From the NCBI RefSeq assembly GCF_019430905.1, contig NZ_JAHYCA010000001.1:791095-855094 (forward strand): 64,000 nucleotides of DNA, in the 5' to 3' direction. This DNA is from Billgrantia antri (lineage in GTDB: Bacteria; Pseudomonadota; Gammaproteobacteria; Pseudomonadales; Halomonadaceae). The first letter of the stretch is position 1. Every line of letters begins with the position of its first letter. Below the pieces are notes generated by a model. That model did no database searches, was not told where the DNA came from, and was given only the letters and a program-made list of their open reading frames with translations. The position numbers were made by a program, and so were the translations under genes. Positions 54,809-63,905 of this stretch are shown piece after piece.

Positions 54809-55945
54809 TCACAGCACGACGAGGTTGTCGCGGTGAATCAGCTCGGGCGCCTCCATGTAGCCCAGAATTGCCTCGATCTGGTGGCTCGGCTGGCCCAGAA
54901 TACGGCGGGCCTCATCGGCACCGTAGTTGACCAGCCCCTTGGCGATGCGCTCGCCCTGCTCGTCGAGACACAGCACCATGTCGCCGCGCACGAAGTCGCC
55001 AGACAGCGCCTTGACACCTACCGCCAGCAGGCTCGATCCGCTGCCACGCAGCACCTTGACCGCGCCGGCATCCAGCGTCAGGCTGCCACGCACCTGCAGC
55101 TGCCCCGCCAGCCAGCGCTTGCGCGCCGCCATCGGCGCCTCTTCCGGGCACAGCAGCGTACCCAGGCGCTCGCCCTCGATCAACCGGGTCAGCACCGCGG
55201 GCTGACGCCCGCTGGCAATTACCGTGACGGCACCGGAGCGGGCCGCCAGGCGCGCCGCCTGGACCTTGGTGGTCATCCCACCACGGCCCAGCGCGCCGCC
55301 GCCGCCGGCCACCGCCGCCAGCGCCGGGTCATCGGCACGGCCTTCACGGATCAGCGTGGCCGCCGGGTTGTGGCGCGGGTCGGCATCGAACAGTCCCTCC
55401 TGGTCAGTAAGGATCACCAGCGCCTCGGCCTCGAGCAGGTTGGCAACCAGCGCACCGAGGGTGTCGTTGTCGCCGAAGCGGATCTCGTCGGTGACCACGG
55501 TATCGTTCTCGTTGATCACCGGCACCACGCGCAGATCGACCAAGGTGCGCAGCGCCGAACGAGCATTGAGGTAGCGCTTGCGGTTGGAGAGGTCGTCATG
55601 GGTCAGCAGCACCTGGGCAGTCAGTAGCCCATGGCGCGCAAAGTGATGTTCGTAGCACTGTGTCAGGCCGTTCTGCCCCACCGCAGCAGCGGCCTGCAGC
55701 TCATGTACCGCCGAAGGTCGGACCTGCCAGCCCAGCCTCACCATGCCGGCCGCCACGGCACCCGACGATACCAGCACCACCTCGATCCCCTGGTGATGCA
55801 GCGCCGCGATCTGGTCGACCCAGCCGCCAATCGCCGCCTCGTCGAGCCCGCGCCCGTCGTTGGTCAGCAGCGCGCTGCCGATCTTCACCACCACCCGGCG
55901 AGCGCCACGCAGCGCATCGCGACCCGGAACCCGCTGCTCGTTCAC
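54809..55945 (-). CDS. proB: glutamate 5-kinase ProB
   Basis: A 378-residue enzyme of proline synthesis. The amino-acid kinase domain shows [42 protein letters not shown] and [19 protein letters not shown]; a C-terminal PUA domain begins near residue 280. It phosphorylates glutamate, is normally inhibited by proline, and in a halophile could also matter for osmolyte supply. It follows obgE, a common gammaproteobacterial order, but a repeat and a terminator-like hairpin lie between. Confidence 0.95.
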   Translation of the reverse strand: MNEQRVPGRDALRGARRVVVKIGSALLTNDGRGLDEAAIGGWVDQIAALHHQGIEVVLVSSGAVAAGMVRLGWQVRPSAVHELQAAAAVGQNGLTQCYEHHFARHGLLTAQVLLTHDDLSNRKRYLNARSALRTLVDLRVVPVINENDTVVTDEIRFGDNDTLGALVANLLEAEALVILTDQEGLFDADPRHNPAATLIREGRADDPALAAVAGGGGALGRGGMTTKVQAARLAARSGAVTVIASGRQPAVLTRLIEGERLGTLLCPEEAPMAARKRWLAGQLQVRGSLTLDAGAVKVLRGSGSSLLAVGVKALSGDFVRGDMVLCLDEQGERIAKGLVNYGADEARRILGQPSHQIEAILGYMEAPELIHRDNLVVL

Positions 55946-55964
55946 ACCCTACTCTCCCATCCAG

Positions 55965-56000
55965 CAAAAAACCGCTATCTCAGCGCAACCTCGATAGCGC
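55965..56000 (-). terminator. terminator-like hairpin between obgE and proB
   Basis: CGCTATC (55999-55993, minus strand) and GATAGCG (55979-55973) form a 7-bp stem with a 13-base loop, followed by TTTTTT. It would end transcripts from obgE and overlaps the proB-side end of a foldback repeat. Confidence 0.6.
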
Positions 56001-56121
56001 AACTGAGCGAGCGACGGCCAGACAAGGCAAAAACTGACGAAGAAACGGAGTTTACAAGCTGTAAATGAGTATTCTAAGTCAATTTTTAACGCCGTATGGC
56101 CGAGCGCAGCCAGTTGTTATC
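55992..56121. repeat. imperfect foldback (MITE/REP-like) repeat after obgE
   Basis: Arms 55992-56038 and 56078-56121 are imperfect inverted repeats: both share GATA..CAACTG, CGGCCA, a C/G-rich part, AAAAA and TGAC in the same order. The centre holds the palindrome TTTACAAGCTGTAAA (56051-56065). No coding capacity. The right arm begins directly at the obgE stop codon. It resembles dispersed foldback elements reported in gammaproteobacterial genomes. Confidence 0.6.
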
Positions 56122-57315
56122 TCAAGGAGCGTATTCGACCTCGACGTCATAGTCATCATCGTCGAAATCATCGTCATCTTCGTCCTGATCGCTGCGCTTG
56201 CGCCGACGACCCAGGCGCGCTTCGGTGCGCGCCACCGCCTCGGCCTCCATGCGTTCGCGCATCTCATGCTCGCGCTCGGCGGCCTCCTCGTCCTCGTTTT
56301 CCAACCGGCGCTGCTCGGTCAGCCAGCGGTGCGCCGCCTGCACCAGGGCATCGGTGCCCTCGCCGCTGATCGCCGAAATGCGATAGACCGGCCCCTCCCA
56401 GGCAAGGCCTTCGACGATGGCGGCGACTCGCGCTTCACGCTCCTCCTCCGGCACCAGATCGAGCTTGTTGAGCACCAGCCAGCGCGGGCGCTCGGCCAGG
56501 GTCGGCGAGAACTGCTCGAGCTCATGGGCGATGGCACGCGCGACCTCGACCGGGTCCGACTCGTCGAACGGCGCCACATCGACCACGTGGAACAGCAAAC
56601 GGGTACGCGTCAGGTGCTTGAGGAAGCGCAGGCCCAGGCCGGCTCCGTCCGATGCGCCCTCGATCAGGCCTGGCACGTCGGCCATCACGAAGTGCTCATG
56701 CATGCCCAGCTTCACCACTCCGAGGTTGGGCACCAGCGTGGTGAACGGATAGTCGGCCACCTTGGGCTTGGCCGCGGACACCGAGCGGATCAGGGTCGAC
56801 TTACCGGCATTGGGCATACCCAGCAGGCCGACGTCGGCCATCACCTTCATCTCCAGGCGCAGGCTGCGCCGCTCGCCGTCGGTACCGGGCGTGGTCTTGC
56901 GCGGCGCGCGGTTGGTCGATGACTTGAAGTGAATATTGCCGAGCCCGCGGCGACCGCCCTGGGCCACCAGCACCTGCTGGCCGATCTCGGTGATGTCGGC
57001 GATCACTTCGAGGGTGTCCTCGTCGATCACCGTGGTACCCACCGGCACCTTGACCACCAGATCGCTGCCGGCCCGGCCACTCATCTGACGCCCCTGGCCG
57101 GGGCGACCGCTCTCGGCCTGGTAGAAGCGCTGGTACTTGAAATCGATCAGGGTGTTGAGGGCGTCATCGCCGACCAGGTAGACGCTGCCGCCATGCCCGC
57201 CGTCGCCGCCATCGGGACCACCCTTGGGCACGTACTTCTCACGGCGGAAACTCAGGCAACCGTTACCACCCCTGCCGGCCTCCACGATGATCGAGGCTTC
57301 GTCGACGAACTGCAT
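56122..57315 (-). CDS. obgE: Obg family GTPase ObgE (CgtA)
   Basis: A 397-residue ribosome-associated GTPase. The Gly-rich Obg fold comes first ([33 protein letters not shown]). The G domain has G1 [11 protein letters not shown]3 [10 protein letters not shown]4 NKLD and G5 SAISGEG. The C-terminus ends in an acidic tail ([15 protein letters not shown]). It takes part in 50S assembly and stress response. GGGAGAG precedes the ATG at 57315. It is co-directional with rplU and rpmA upstream. Confidence 0.96.
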   Translation of the reverse strand: MQFVDEASIIVEAGRGGNGCLSFRREKYVPKGGPDGGDGGHGGSVYLVGDDALNTLIDFKYQRFYQAESGRPGQGRQMSGRAGSDLVVKVPVGTTVIDEDTLEVIADITEIGQQVLVAQGGRRGLGNIHFKSSTNRAPRKTTPGTDGERRSLRLEMKVMADVGLLGMPNAGKSTLIRSVSAAKPKVADYPFTTLVPNLGVVKLGMHEHFVMADVPGLIEGASDGAGLGLRFLKHLTRTRLLFHVVDVAPFDESDPVEVARAIAHELEQFSPTLAERPRWLVLNKLDLVPEEEREARVAAIVEGLAWEGPVYRISAISGEGTDALVQAAHRWLTEQRRLENEDEEAAEREHEMRERMEAEAVARTEARLGRRRKRSDQDEDDDDFDDDDYDVEVEYAP

Positions 57316-57353
57316 TGTGACTCTCCCGACGGATGCTACCGTCATGATACAAG

Positions 57354-57377
57354 AAGGCCCCGCCTGAGCGGGGCCTT
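57354..57377 (-). terminator. stem-loop between rpmA and obgE
   Basis: AAGGCCCCGC (57354-57363) and GCGGGGCCTT (57368-57377) form a 10-bp stem with a 4-base loop, followed on the minus strand by CTTGT, a weak T-run. It probably reduces read-through from rplU-rpmA into obgE. Confidence 0.65.
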
Positions 57378-57399
57378 CCTACTACCGGTTCGGGCGTTC

Positions 57400-57657
57400 T
57401 CAGGCAGAGACGACGCTGACGAACTTGCGGTTCTTCGGACCCTTGGTCTCGAACTTGATCACGCCGTCGCTCAGGGCGAACAGGGTGTGATCGCGGCCGA
57501 CACCGACGCCGGTACCGGCGTGGAAGCGGGTGCCACGCTGGCGCACGATGATGTTGCCGGCGGTGACGGCCTGGCCGCCATACAGCTTGACACCAAGGCG
57601 TTTGGATTCTGAATCGCGGCCGTTACGGGTAGAGCCGGCTGCCTTCTTATGAGCCAT
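57400..57657 (-). CDS. rpmA: 50S ribosomal protein L27
   Basis: An 85-residue basic protein with the bL27 start [27 protein letters not shown] and [30 protein letters not shown]. Its N-terminal tail reaches the peptidyl-transferase centre. Length equals E. coli L27. It is co-transcribed with rplU, 32 bases upstream. Confidence 0.97.
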   Translation of the reverse strand: MAHKKAAGSTRNGRDSESKRLGVKLYGGQAVTAGNIIVRQRGTRFHAGTGVGVGRDHTLFALSDGVIKFETKGPKNRKFVSVVSA

Positions 57658-57689
57658 TGCAAAGTCCTCGCTCGTTAAGGGGAAGCCGC

Positions 57690-58001
57690 TTAGGCGGAAA
57701 TCCCGGTGATCTTGACTTCAGTGAACCACTGACGGTGGCCCTGACGCTTCATGTGGTGCTTGCGGCGACGGAACTTGATGATGCGAATCTTCTCGCCACG
57801 ACCGTGAGAGACGATTTCGGCAGCCACCTTGGCACCATCGACCAGCGGAGCGCCAACGGTCACGTCGTCGCCATCGGCAACCAGCAGCACCTGGTCGAAC
57901 TCGACGGTTTCGCCGGTCGGAATCTCGAGCTTCTCGAGCTTGAGCGTCTGGCCTTCCTGAACGCGGTACTGCTTGCCACCGCTCTTGATTACTGCGTACA
58001 T
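57690..58001 (-). CDS. rplU: 50S ribosomal protein L21
   Basis: A 103-residue protein (same as E. coli) with [25 protein letters not shown] at the start, [15 protein letters not shown] in the middle and [23 protein letters not shown] at the end, all conserved in bL21. It binds 23S rRNA. First gene of the rplU-rpmA unit, read from the consensus-like promoter at 58108-58136. Confidence 0.97.
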   Translation of the reverse strand: MYAVIKSGGKQYRVQEGQTLKLEKLEIPTGETVEFDQVLLVADGDDVTVGAPLVDGAKVAAEIVSHGRGEKIRIIKFRRRKHHMKRQGHRQWFTEVKITGISA

Positions 58002-58107
58002 GTGCGTATCTCTCCAGAACTCATCGGGGTTGGCTCTTCATCGGCCTGCTTCGAGTGGCGCCCCTTTCGGCAGCCATCTGACAGGGAGCGTGATGAGTGG
58101 GCCGCGC

Positions 58108-58136
58108 ATTATAACCGCGGCCCGCGTAGCGTTCAA
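58108..58136 (-). promoter_or_regulatory. sigma-70 promoter of rplU-rpmA
   Basis: On the minus strand TTGAAC (58136-58131), 17 bases and a perfect TATAAT (58113-58108). This leaves a leader of about 100 bases before rplU, room for ribosomal-protein-type regulation though no known leader motif was recognised. Confidence 0.75.
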
Positions 58137-58294
58137 GCCGCCGCCGCCCTTACCTTCACTCCGACGCCGCGCCATATCAAGGCACACCGCGGCACCGCTT
58201 GACGCCCCACTGGGGGGGCCATAGCATGACCCGCAACTCTAGGCCCACCGCCACTCTCCGGCATTCGGGCCCAACAGCCCGATGATATCGCCCC

Positions 58295-59302
58295 ATGCCT
58301 GCCAACGCTTCTACCAGCCCGACCGACAGCAACGCTTCCGCCTCGTCGCTCCATGCGGCGGTTGCCGACGATTTCGCCGCGGTCAACCGCACCATCATGA
58401 AACAGCTGGCCTCGCGCGTGCCGCTGGTGGAAACCATCGGCCAATACATCATTGCCAGCGGCGGCAAGCGTCTGCGCCCGCTGCTGGTGCTGCTCGCCGC
58501 CCGCGCACTGGGCTATCAGGGCGACAAGCACATCTCGCTGGCCACACTGATCGAGTTCATGCACACCTCGACGCTGCTGCACGACGACGTGGTCGACGAA
58601 TCCCACATGCGCCGCGGACGCGCCACCGCAAACGACGCCTGGGGCAACGCCCCCTCGGTTCTGGTGGGCGACTACCTCTATTCGCGCTCCTTCCAGATGA
58701 TGGTGGAAATCGGCTCGCTCAGGATCATGGACGTGCTCTCCAGCGCCACCTGCGTGATTGCCGAGGGCGAGGTGCAGCAGCTGACCAACGTGGGCAACCC
58801 CGACATCGACGAGGCGGTCTACTTCGAGACCATCCAGGGCAAGACCGCCATGCTGTTCGAAGCCGCCACCCACAGCGGCGCCATCCTGGCCGGGGCCGAA
58901 CCGCAGCAGGAAGCGGCGCTACGGTACTACGGTCGCTATCTGGGCCTGGCGTTCCAGCTCGTCGACGACCTGCTCGACTACCAGGGCGACGCCGAGGCCA
59001 TGGGCAAGAACGTGGGTGACGACTTGGCCGAGGGCAAGCCCACCCTGCCGCTGATCCAGGCAATGGCCGCCGGCACCCCCGACCAGGCCAAGACGATCCG
59101 CCAAGCCATTCGCCAGGGCGGACTCGACCAGTTGGACGAAGTACTCGCCATCGTGCGCGACACCGGCGCACTGGACTATACCCGCGCACGCGCCGAGGAG
59201 ATGTCGGCCAAGGCGCTGGAGCAGCTGGATCTACTTCCACCCAGCCGCTATCGCGACAGCATGGCCGAACTGGCCAAGCTCGCCGTGGAACGCCAGAACT
59301 GA
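58295..59302 (+). CDS. ispB: octaprenyl (polyprenyl) diphosphate synthase IspB
   Basis: A 335-residue trans-prenyltransferase that makes the ubiquinone side chain. The two Asp-rich motifs are LLHDDVVDESHMRRG and FQLVDDLLDYQGD; GGKRLRPLLVLLAARAL and GKTAMLFEAA, GDDLAEGKPTLPLI are further family blocks. An N-terminal Ser/Ala-rich stretch of about 15 residues is extra. It is divergent from rplU, the conserved arrangement. Chain length cannot be decided from sequence; Q9 or Q8 are usual in this group. Confidence 0.95.
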   Translation: MPANASTSPTDSNASASSLHAAVADDFAAVNRTIMKQLASRVPLVETIGQYIIASGGKRLRPLLVLLAARALGYQGDKHISLATLIEFMHTSTLLHDDVVDESHMRRGRATANDAWGNAPSVLVGDYLYSRSFQMMVEIGSLRIMDVLSSATCVIAEGEVQQLTNVGNPDIDEAVYFETIQGKTAMLFEAATHSGAILAGAEPQQEAALRYYGRYLGLAFQLVDDLLDYQGDAEAMGKNVGDDLAEGKPTLPLIQAMAAGTPDQAKTIRQAIRQGGLDQLDEVLAIVRDTGALDYTRARAEEMSAKALEQLDLLPPSRYRDSMAELAKLAVERQN

Positions 59303-59328
59303 ACGTCGCACCGGCGCCGTCGCGGGGC

Positions 59329-59356
59329 TTGCAAGGACGAGGGTTTTGCGTATAAT
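59329..59356 (+). promoter_or_regulatory. promoter of tRNA-Pro
   Basis: TTGCAA (59329-59334), 16 bases, perfect TATAAT (59351-59356), 66 bases before the tRNA. Confidence 0.65.
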
Positions 59357-59421
59357 GCCCATCCGTCGGCACCAGCGGCGCCGGCATCGAGCGGTCCTCC
59401 GAGACGGCTCGTGTGCAGCAA

Positions 59422-59498
59422 CGGAGTATAGCTCAGCTTGGTAGAGCGCTGCCTTCGGGAGGCAGAGGTCGTAGGTTCGAATCCTGCTACTCCGACCA
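59422..59498 (+). tRNA. tRNA-Pro (anticodon CGG)
   Basis: A 77-base cloverleaf: acceptor CGGAGTA pairs with TACTCCG, followed by discriminator A and encoded CCA. D-arm GCTCAGCTTGGTAGAGC; anticodon stem CTGCC / GGCAG with loop TTCGGGA, so the anticodon is CGG and reads CCG; T-arm has GGTTCGAATCC. It has its own promoter and terminator. Near-consensus bacterial tRNA-Pro. Confidence 0.96.
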
Positions 59499-59509
59499 AA
59501 GAATTCAGC

Positions 59510-59547
59510 AAAACCGCCACTTACGGATCATACCGGGTGGCGGTTTT
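59510..59547 (+). terminator. rho-independent terminator of tRNA-Pro
   Basis: AAAACCGCCAC (59510-59520) pairs with GTGGCGGTTTT (59537-59547 region) over 10-11 bp with a 16-base loop and ends in a T-run, 12 bases after the tRNA. Confidence 0.85.
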
Positions 59548-59738
59548 TCGTTGCCAGGACAGGCGTAAGTCTGACGCCAGCTCACGCTCCTAACCTCAAG
59601 TCTTTCGATCTCCTGCCGATAGTCGTCTGGAACGCAGAGACACACATCTCCTGCCCGTAAGGTCGATCATTAGGCCCGCCTTTCCGCTACCTCTAGAGGG
59701 GCGGCCATACACCATCGCCCACGCCTGTGGACCTTCTA

Positions 59739-60974
59739 ATGCAGAGAAAGCCAGTTCTTATCGCCTTCATCTTGCTGATGCTGACTTGCGGGCTTCCCCT
59801 TGCAGCACAAGCGAACACTCCCTCGCTGTCCTTGAATGGCTTCGGCACGCTTGGCGTGGTGCATTCCGACGAGGACCAGGCGGATTTCGTTTCGAGCATG
59901 CTAATGCCCAGGGGGGCTGGCCATACCAGTGACTGGAGCGCCGAGGTCGACAGCCGACTGGGCCTGCAGCTTACCGCCAACCTTACGCCCCGCCTCTCGA
60001 GCGTGGTGCAGGTCGTCACCGAGCAGCAGTACGATGGCCAGTTCAGGCCGGCAATAGAGTGGGCCAACATCAATTTCGATGTGACGCCCGAGCTTAGCCT
60101 GAGAGTCGGCCGCGTCATCCTTCCGGTCTTCATGAATTCGGAGTATCGCAAGGTAGGCTATGCGACGCCCTGGGTGCGCCCGCCATTGGAAGTCTATCGC
60201 ACCATACCGGTTTCCAGCATTGATGGCCTGGACGTCAGCTACCGCTCCCGTATCGCAAGCGCCACCAGCACGCTTCGGGCCACCTATGGGCAAAGTGATT
60301 CGACTTTCCCTTACACCGATTCAGCGATGGGTCGAGCCACGGCAGAGGCGCGCGCCCGGGAAGGATTGACGATCGGCAATACCGTGGAGCAGGGCAATCT
60401 CAGCGTCTTTGCTGCCTACAGCCATTACCGCCTGAGCATTGAAGACTTCAACCCGCTATTCGATGTGTTCCGAATGTTTGGCCCTGAAGGCGATGCCATT
60501 GCCGATCGCTACAATGTCGATGACAAGTCATTTGAAGTGATCAGCCTGGGTGCTCGCTACGATCCCGGCAACTGGTTCGTGATGGGCGAATGGGCCCAGA
60601 CCAGCAGCCGCACTTTTCTAACGGATAACCGCGGCTGGTACATTTCCGGCGGTTACCGCTTGGGCGCCTTCACGCCCTATCTGACATATGCCAATCAGCG
60701 CATTCACAGCCAGACGTCCACTCCAGGCCTTTCACAGCCCGGCAGCGAAGCACTGGATGCGATGCTCAACTCTCTGCTTCAGGGGCAACCACAGCAGAAG
60801 AGCATTTCGCTCGGCTTGCGCTGGGACTTCAGCAGCAGCATGGCCATCAAGGCCCAGTTCGACCACATGAATCATGAGGGGGGATCACGCGGCTACCTGG
60901 TCAACTCACAGCCAGGCTTCGATCCCGGCGGTTCGGTCAACTTGTTCAGCCTTGCGCTCGACTTCGTGTTCTGA
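59739..60974 (+). CDS. outer-membrane porin-like beta-barrel protein
   Basis: A 411-residue exported protein. Signal peptide MQRKPVLIAFILLMLTCGLPLAAQA, cut before NTPSLSLNGFGTLGVV. The mature part shows alternating amphipathic strands with aromatic girdles (for instance LSVFAAYSHYRLSI, NWFVMGEWAQTSS, YISGGYRLGAFTPYLTYANQ) and ends in Phe (LFSLALDFVF), the signal for BAM assembly. It looks like a 16-strand general-type porin. It is followed 10 bases later by a periplasmic binding-like protein and then a GGDEF-EAL gene, an unusual operon. The start at 59739 is better than the GTG at 59727. Confidence 0.82.
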   Translation: MQRKPVLIAFILLMLTCGLPLAAQANTPSLSLNGFGTLGVVHSDEDQADFVSSMLMPRGAGHTSDWSAEVDSRLGLQLTANLTPRLSSVVQVVTEQQYDGQFRPAIEWANINFDVTPELSLRVGRVILPVFMNSEYRKVGYATPWVRPPLEVYRTIPVSSIDGLDVSYRSRIASATSTLRATYGQSDSTFPYTDSAMGRATAEARAREGLTIGNTVEQGNLSVFAAYSHYRLSIEDFNPLFDVFRMFGPEGDAIADRYNVDDKSFEVISLGARYDPGNWFVMGEWAQTSSRTFLTDNRGWYISGGYRLGAFTPYLTYANQRIHSQTSTPGLSQPGSEALDAMLNSLLQGQPQQKSISLGLRWDFSSSMAIKAQFDHMNHEGGSRGYLVNSQPGFDPGGSVNLFSLALDFVF

Positions 60975-60984
60975 GGAGACAAGG

Positions 60985-61410
60985 ATGCCTTCACGACTCA
61001 AGCGAATTGGCTGTGGCCTACTATTTTCACTGGCATCGAGCATGGCCTGGGCCGAGGTGGTGGTGGTGGTTTCCGCACACAATCCGCTCGCCACGCTTAC
61101 CCGAAGCGAACTGGCCGACATCTACCTGGGCCGTACCAGCCGCTTTCCCAATGGTCAGCCAGCCACGCCATTGGACCAAGGCGAGAGCTCTCCGATCTAC
61201 GCAACCTTCTACCGCGAATATCTAGGCCAGACGCCCACTCAGGTCAAGATGCACTGGTCGCGCCTGATATTCACCGGACGCGGCCAGCCACCGCGCAGCC
61301 TGGCAGGCGACCGCGCCATGGTCGACTTCGTGGCGGCGCATGCCGACGCCATCGGTTACCTGGACGACGTCCACATCGACGAGCGTCTGCGGGTGGTGAC
61401 CATTGACTGA
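60985..61410 (+). CDS. small PstS-like periplasmic protein
   Basis: A 141-residue exported protein: signal peptide of 23 residues (ending AMAWA-like SSMAWA), then VVVVVSAHNPLATLTRSELADIYLGRTSRFPNGQPATPLDQ, typical of the single-lobe PBP_like_2 phosphate-binding-protein-like family. It is about half the size of a real PstS, so it likely binds an anion or partner protein without forming a two-lobe clamp. GAGGAGACAAGG precedes the ATG. Its last 8 bases overlap the start of the GGDEF-EAL gene, giving translational coupling. Confidence 0.8.
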   Translation: MPSRLKRIGCGLLFSLASSMAWAEVVVVVSAHNPLATLTRSELADIYLGRTSRFPNGQPATPLDQGESSPIYATFYREYLGQTPTQVKMHWSRLIFTGRGQPPRSLAGDRAMVDFVAAHADAIGYLDDVHIDERLRVVTID

Positions 61411-63718
61411 GCCAACGCCACACCCACCGGCGGCGGACGCCTCCCGGCGGCACTGGCTGCACCAGCTCGTCGAGCCCGGCGTACTGTTCCCGGGTCTGGC
61501 GCTGCTGACGCTGACCGCCATCTGGTTGGTGACGCTCGATCTCGTCGAACGGGAGTACACGGCCGCCGAGCAACGGGCCGCGGCGTTGACGGCCGACCTG
61601 GCCGAAACCTATGAGGCCCAGGTCGTGCGAGCACTGCGCGAGATCGACACCACGCTCAAGCTGGTACGCTACAGTCTCGACGAACGCCCTCCACAGCGCG
61701 TTCTTGATGAGCTGGGCCAGCAAGGCATGCTCCCGCCCACCTTGCTGTTCGAGGTTCGCATCAGCGATGCCGCAGGCAACGTCATCGCCAGCACGCACCC
61801 CTCCTCGGCGCCGCAGAGCGTCATCACCGCTGCCGAAGGAGAGGGCATGCAGGTGGCGTTGCCGCGGCAGCAGGCGAGCGGAGCGGACAGTCAGCTTGCC
61901 TTCAGCCGGCGCCTGACGACAGCCGATGAGCCCGCCCCGGCAGTCGTCTCGGTACTGGTGAGCGCGGCGCATTTCGTCAGCGGCTACGAGCTGGATACGC
62001 TGGGCGTGCAGGGGGTGCTGGCCGTGGCGGGCGAGGAAGACACATTCCTGGTGCGCCGCACTGGCGACACCATCCACACCGGCGAGCCGGTCGACTACGC
62101 CAACCTCGTGAATGGCAGTGGCGCACTCGGTGATCCTGCCCAGCTCAGGGTGAACGAGTGGGACGACGTGCACCGCTACCTCGTGGCCAGAGCCTTGTTC
62201 GAGTTTCCGGTCGCCATCGTCGTTGGACTCTCCCGGAGCGAGCAGATGGCCGCTGCCTCCGCCCTGCAGCGTGACTACTACTGGCGCGCCCTGCTGGTCA
62301 CGCTCGCCTTTCTCGTCGTGCTGACGATGCTCGGCCGTCTCAGCTGGAAGCTTCGCCGGGCACAGGCCAGCGTGCTCGAAGAGCGTCTGGACCACGCCCG
62401 CCGCGCCGAATACCTGGCCTTTCATGACAACCTGACGGAACTGCCGAACCGGGCATACTTCAGCCGCCTGCTGACGCACGGCATGCAGCATGCCCGACGC
62501 TACGACAAGCACCTGGCGCTGCTGTTTCTCGATCTCGACCGGTTCAAGGCGATCAACGACTCCCTCGGCCACGATGCGGGCGATGAGCTGTTGCAAGAAG
62601 TCAGTCTCCGACTCGGGCGCGCGGTGCGAGAAAGCGATACGGTCGCCCGCCTCGGCGGCGATGAGTTCGTCGTCCTGCTTCCTGAAATTCATGATCAGGA
62701 GCAGGTTCATCAGGTGGCCAACAAGATCCTCGCCGCGATCAGCGCTCCCTTCACCCTGGCCGGCCAGGAGTTTCGCATCACGGTGAGCATCGGTATCGCC
62801 CTGTATCCCGCGGACGGGGAAGATGAGCAAACCCTGATGAAGCACGCCGACGTGGCCATGTACCACGCCAAGGAAGAGGGAAAGAACAATGCCCAGTTCT
62901 ACTCCGAACAGCTCAAGTCCGACTCCTTGGAGCGCCTGGCACTCGAGTCGAGCCTGCGCAAGGCGCTGGAGCGTCGGGAATTCCGGCTTTACTACCAGTC
63001 GAAGCTCGACATGGCGACCGGCCGCGTCATCGGCATGGAGGCCCTACTGCGCTGGCAACATCCGGAGCTCGGCCTGATCCTGCCCAAGCAGTTCATCCCG
63101 TTGGCCGAAGAGAATGGCCTGATCATCCCCATCGGCCGCTGGGTCATCCATACCGCCTGCCGACAGAATATCGCCTGGCAGCAGGCCGGCTTCCCGGCGC
63201 TGAGCATGGCAGTCAACCTATCGGCTCGACAGTTCCTCGATGACGGCCTGCCGGGAGATATCAAGAGCGCGCTGCAGGCCACCGGGATGCCTCCGCAACT
63301 GCTCGAGGTGGAAATCACCGAGAGCATGATGATGGTGGACATGCCAAGAGCGGTGAGCGTGCTGCAGGAGCTACGGACCATCGGCGTGCGCATCGCCATC
63401 GACGATTTCGGCACCGGCTATTCGTCGCTCTCCAAGCTGCAGGCCCTGCCTCTCGACACCATCAAGATCGACGGCTCGTTCATTCACGACCTTCTCGACA
63501 ATGCCGTGGATAGGAGCCTGACCGAGGCCATCATCGATCTCGGCAAGCGACTGGGCCTGACGGTCGTGGCCGAGGGCGTGGAGTCGGCGGAACAGATAGC
63601 CTACCTGCGTCGCCATGCCTGCGATCAGGTCCAAGGCTTCTACATGCACGAACCGCAGCCGGCAGACGAAGCGGCGATCTCGCTGCAGCGCAGGATCGAC
63701 AATGTTTTCCCGTGTTGA
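61403..63718 (+). CDS. membrane GGDEF-EAL protein (diguanylate cyclase / phosphodiesterase)
   Basis: A 771-residue protein with a TTG start at 61403 overlapping the upstream stop. Helix one at about 27-46, a periplasmic sensor region of about 245 residues (Cache/CHASE-like), helix two at about 293-314, then GGDEF and EAL. GGDEF is intact (418-422), with the RxxD inhibitory site RESD five residues before it. EAL is intact too: MEALLRW (546-548), NLSARQF, EITES, DDFGTGYSS, KIDGSF, VAEGVES and QGFYMHEP. So it could both make and break c-di-GMP depending on periplasmic input. It is the third gene of the porin operon. Confidence 0.9.
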   Translation: MTEPTPHPPAADASRRHWLHQLVEPGVLFPGLALLTLTAIWLVTLDLVEREYTAAEQRAAALTADLAETYEAQVVRALREIDTTLKLVRYSLDERPPQRVLDELGQQGMLPPTLLFEVRISDAAGNVIASTHPSSAPQSVITAAEGEGMQVALPRQQASGADSQLAFSRRLTTADEPAPAVVSVLVSAAHFVSGYELDTLGVQGVLAVAGEEDTFLVRRTGDTIHTGEPVDYANLVNGSGALGDPAQLRVNEWDDVHRYLVARALFEFPVAIVVGLSRSEQMAAASALQRDYYWRALLVTLAFLVVLTMLGRLSWKLRRAQASVLEERLDHARRAEYLAFHDNLTELPNRAYFSRLLTHGMQHARRYDKHLALLFLDLDRFKAINDSLGHDAGDELLQEVSLRLGRAVRESDTVARLGGDEFVVLLPEIHDQEQVHQVANKILAAISAPFTLAGQEFRITVSIGIALYPADGEDEQTLMKHADVAMYHAKEEGKNNAQFYSEQLKSDSLERLALESSLRKALERREFRLYYQSKLDMATGRVIGMEALLRWQHPELGLILPKQFIPLAEENGLIIPIGRWVIHTACRQNIAWQQAGFPALSMAVNLSARQFLDDGLPGDIKSALQATGMPPQLLEVEITESMMMVDMPRAVSVLQELRTIGVRIAIDDFGTGYSSLSKLQALPLDTIKIDGSFIHDLLDNAVDRSLTEAIIDLGKRLGLTVVAEGVESAEQIAYLRRHACDQVQGFYMHEPQPADEAAISLQRRIDNVFPC

Positions 63719-63905
63719 CGCTGGCGCAGCCTCGGCCGGAACGCCGCCCCTCCTTTAGCCTGATACCGCCAACTTTGGCGTGAACGTGCCGAGAAAAGAC
63801 GCTATGCTGCGCGGTCGGATCGCCATAGACACTTTTATGGCCCGCATACAAGCATATCCAAAAGAGACTTGCCCCAGAACAAGTCCCACTCGTAGGGAGG
63901 CGCTC

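Noticed and set aside
58002-58107. Known ribosomal-protein leader structure ahead of rplU
   Set aside because: The leader is long enough, but I could not identify a defined L21 leader motif by eye.
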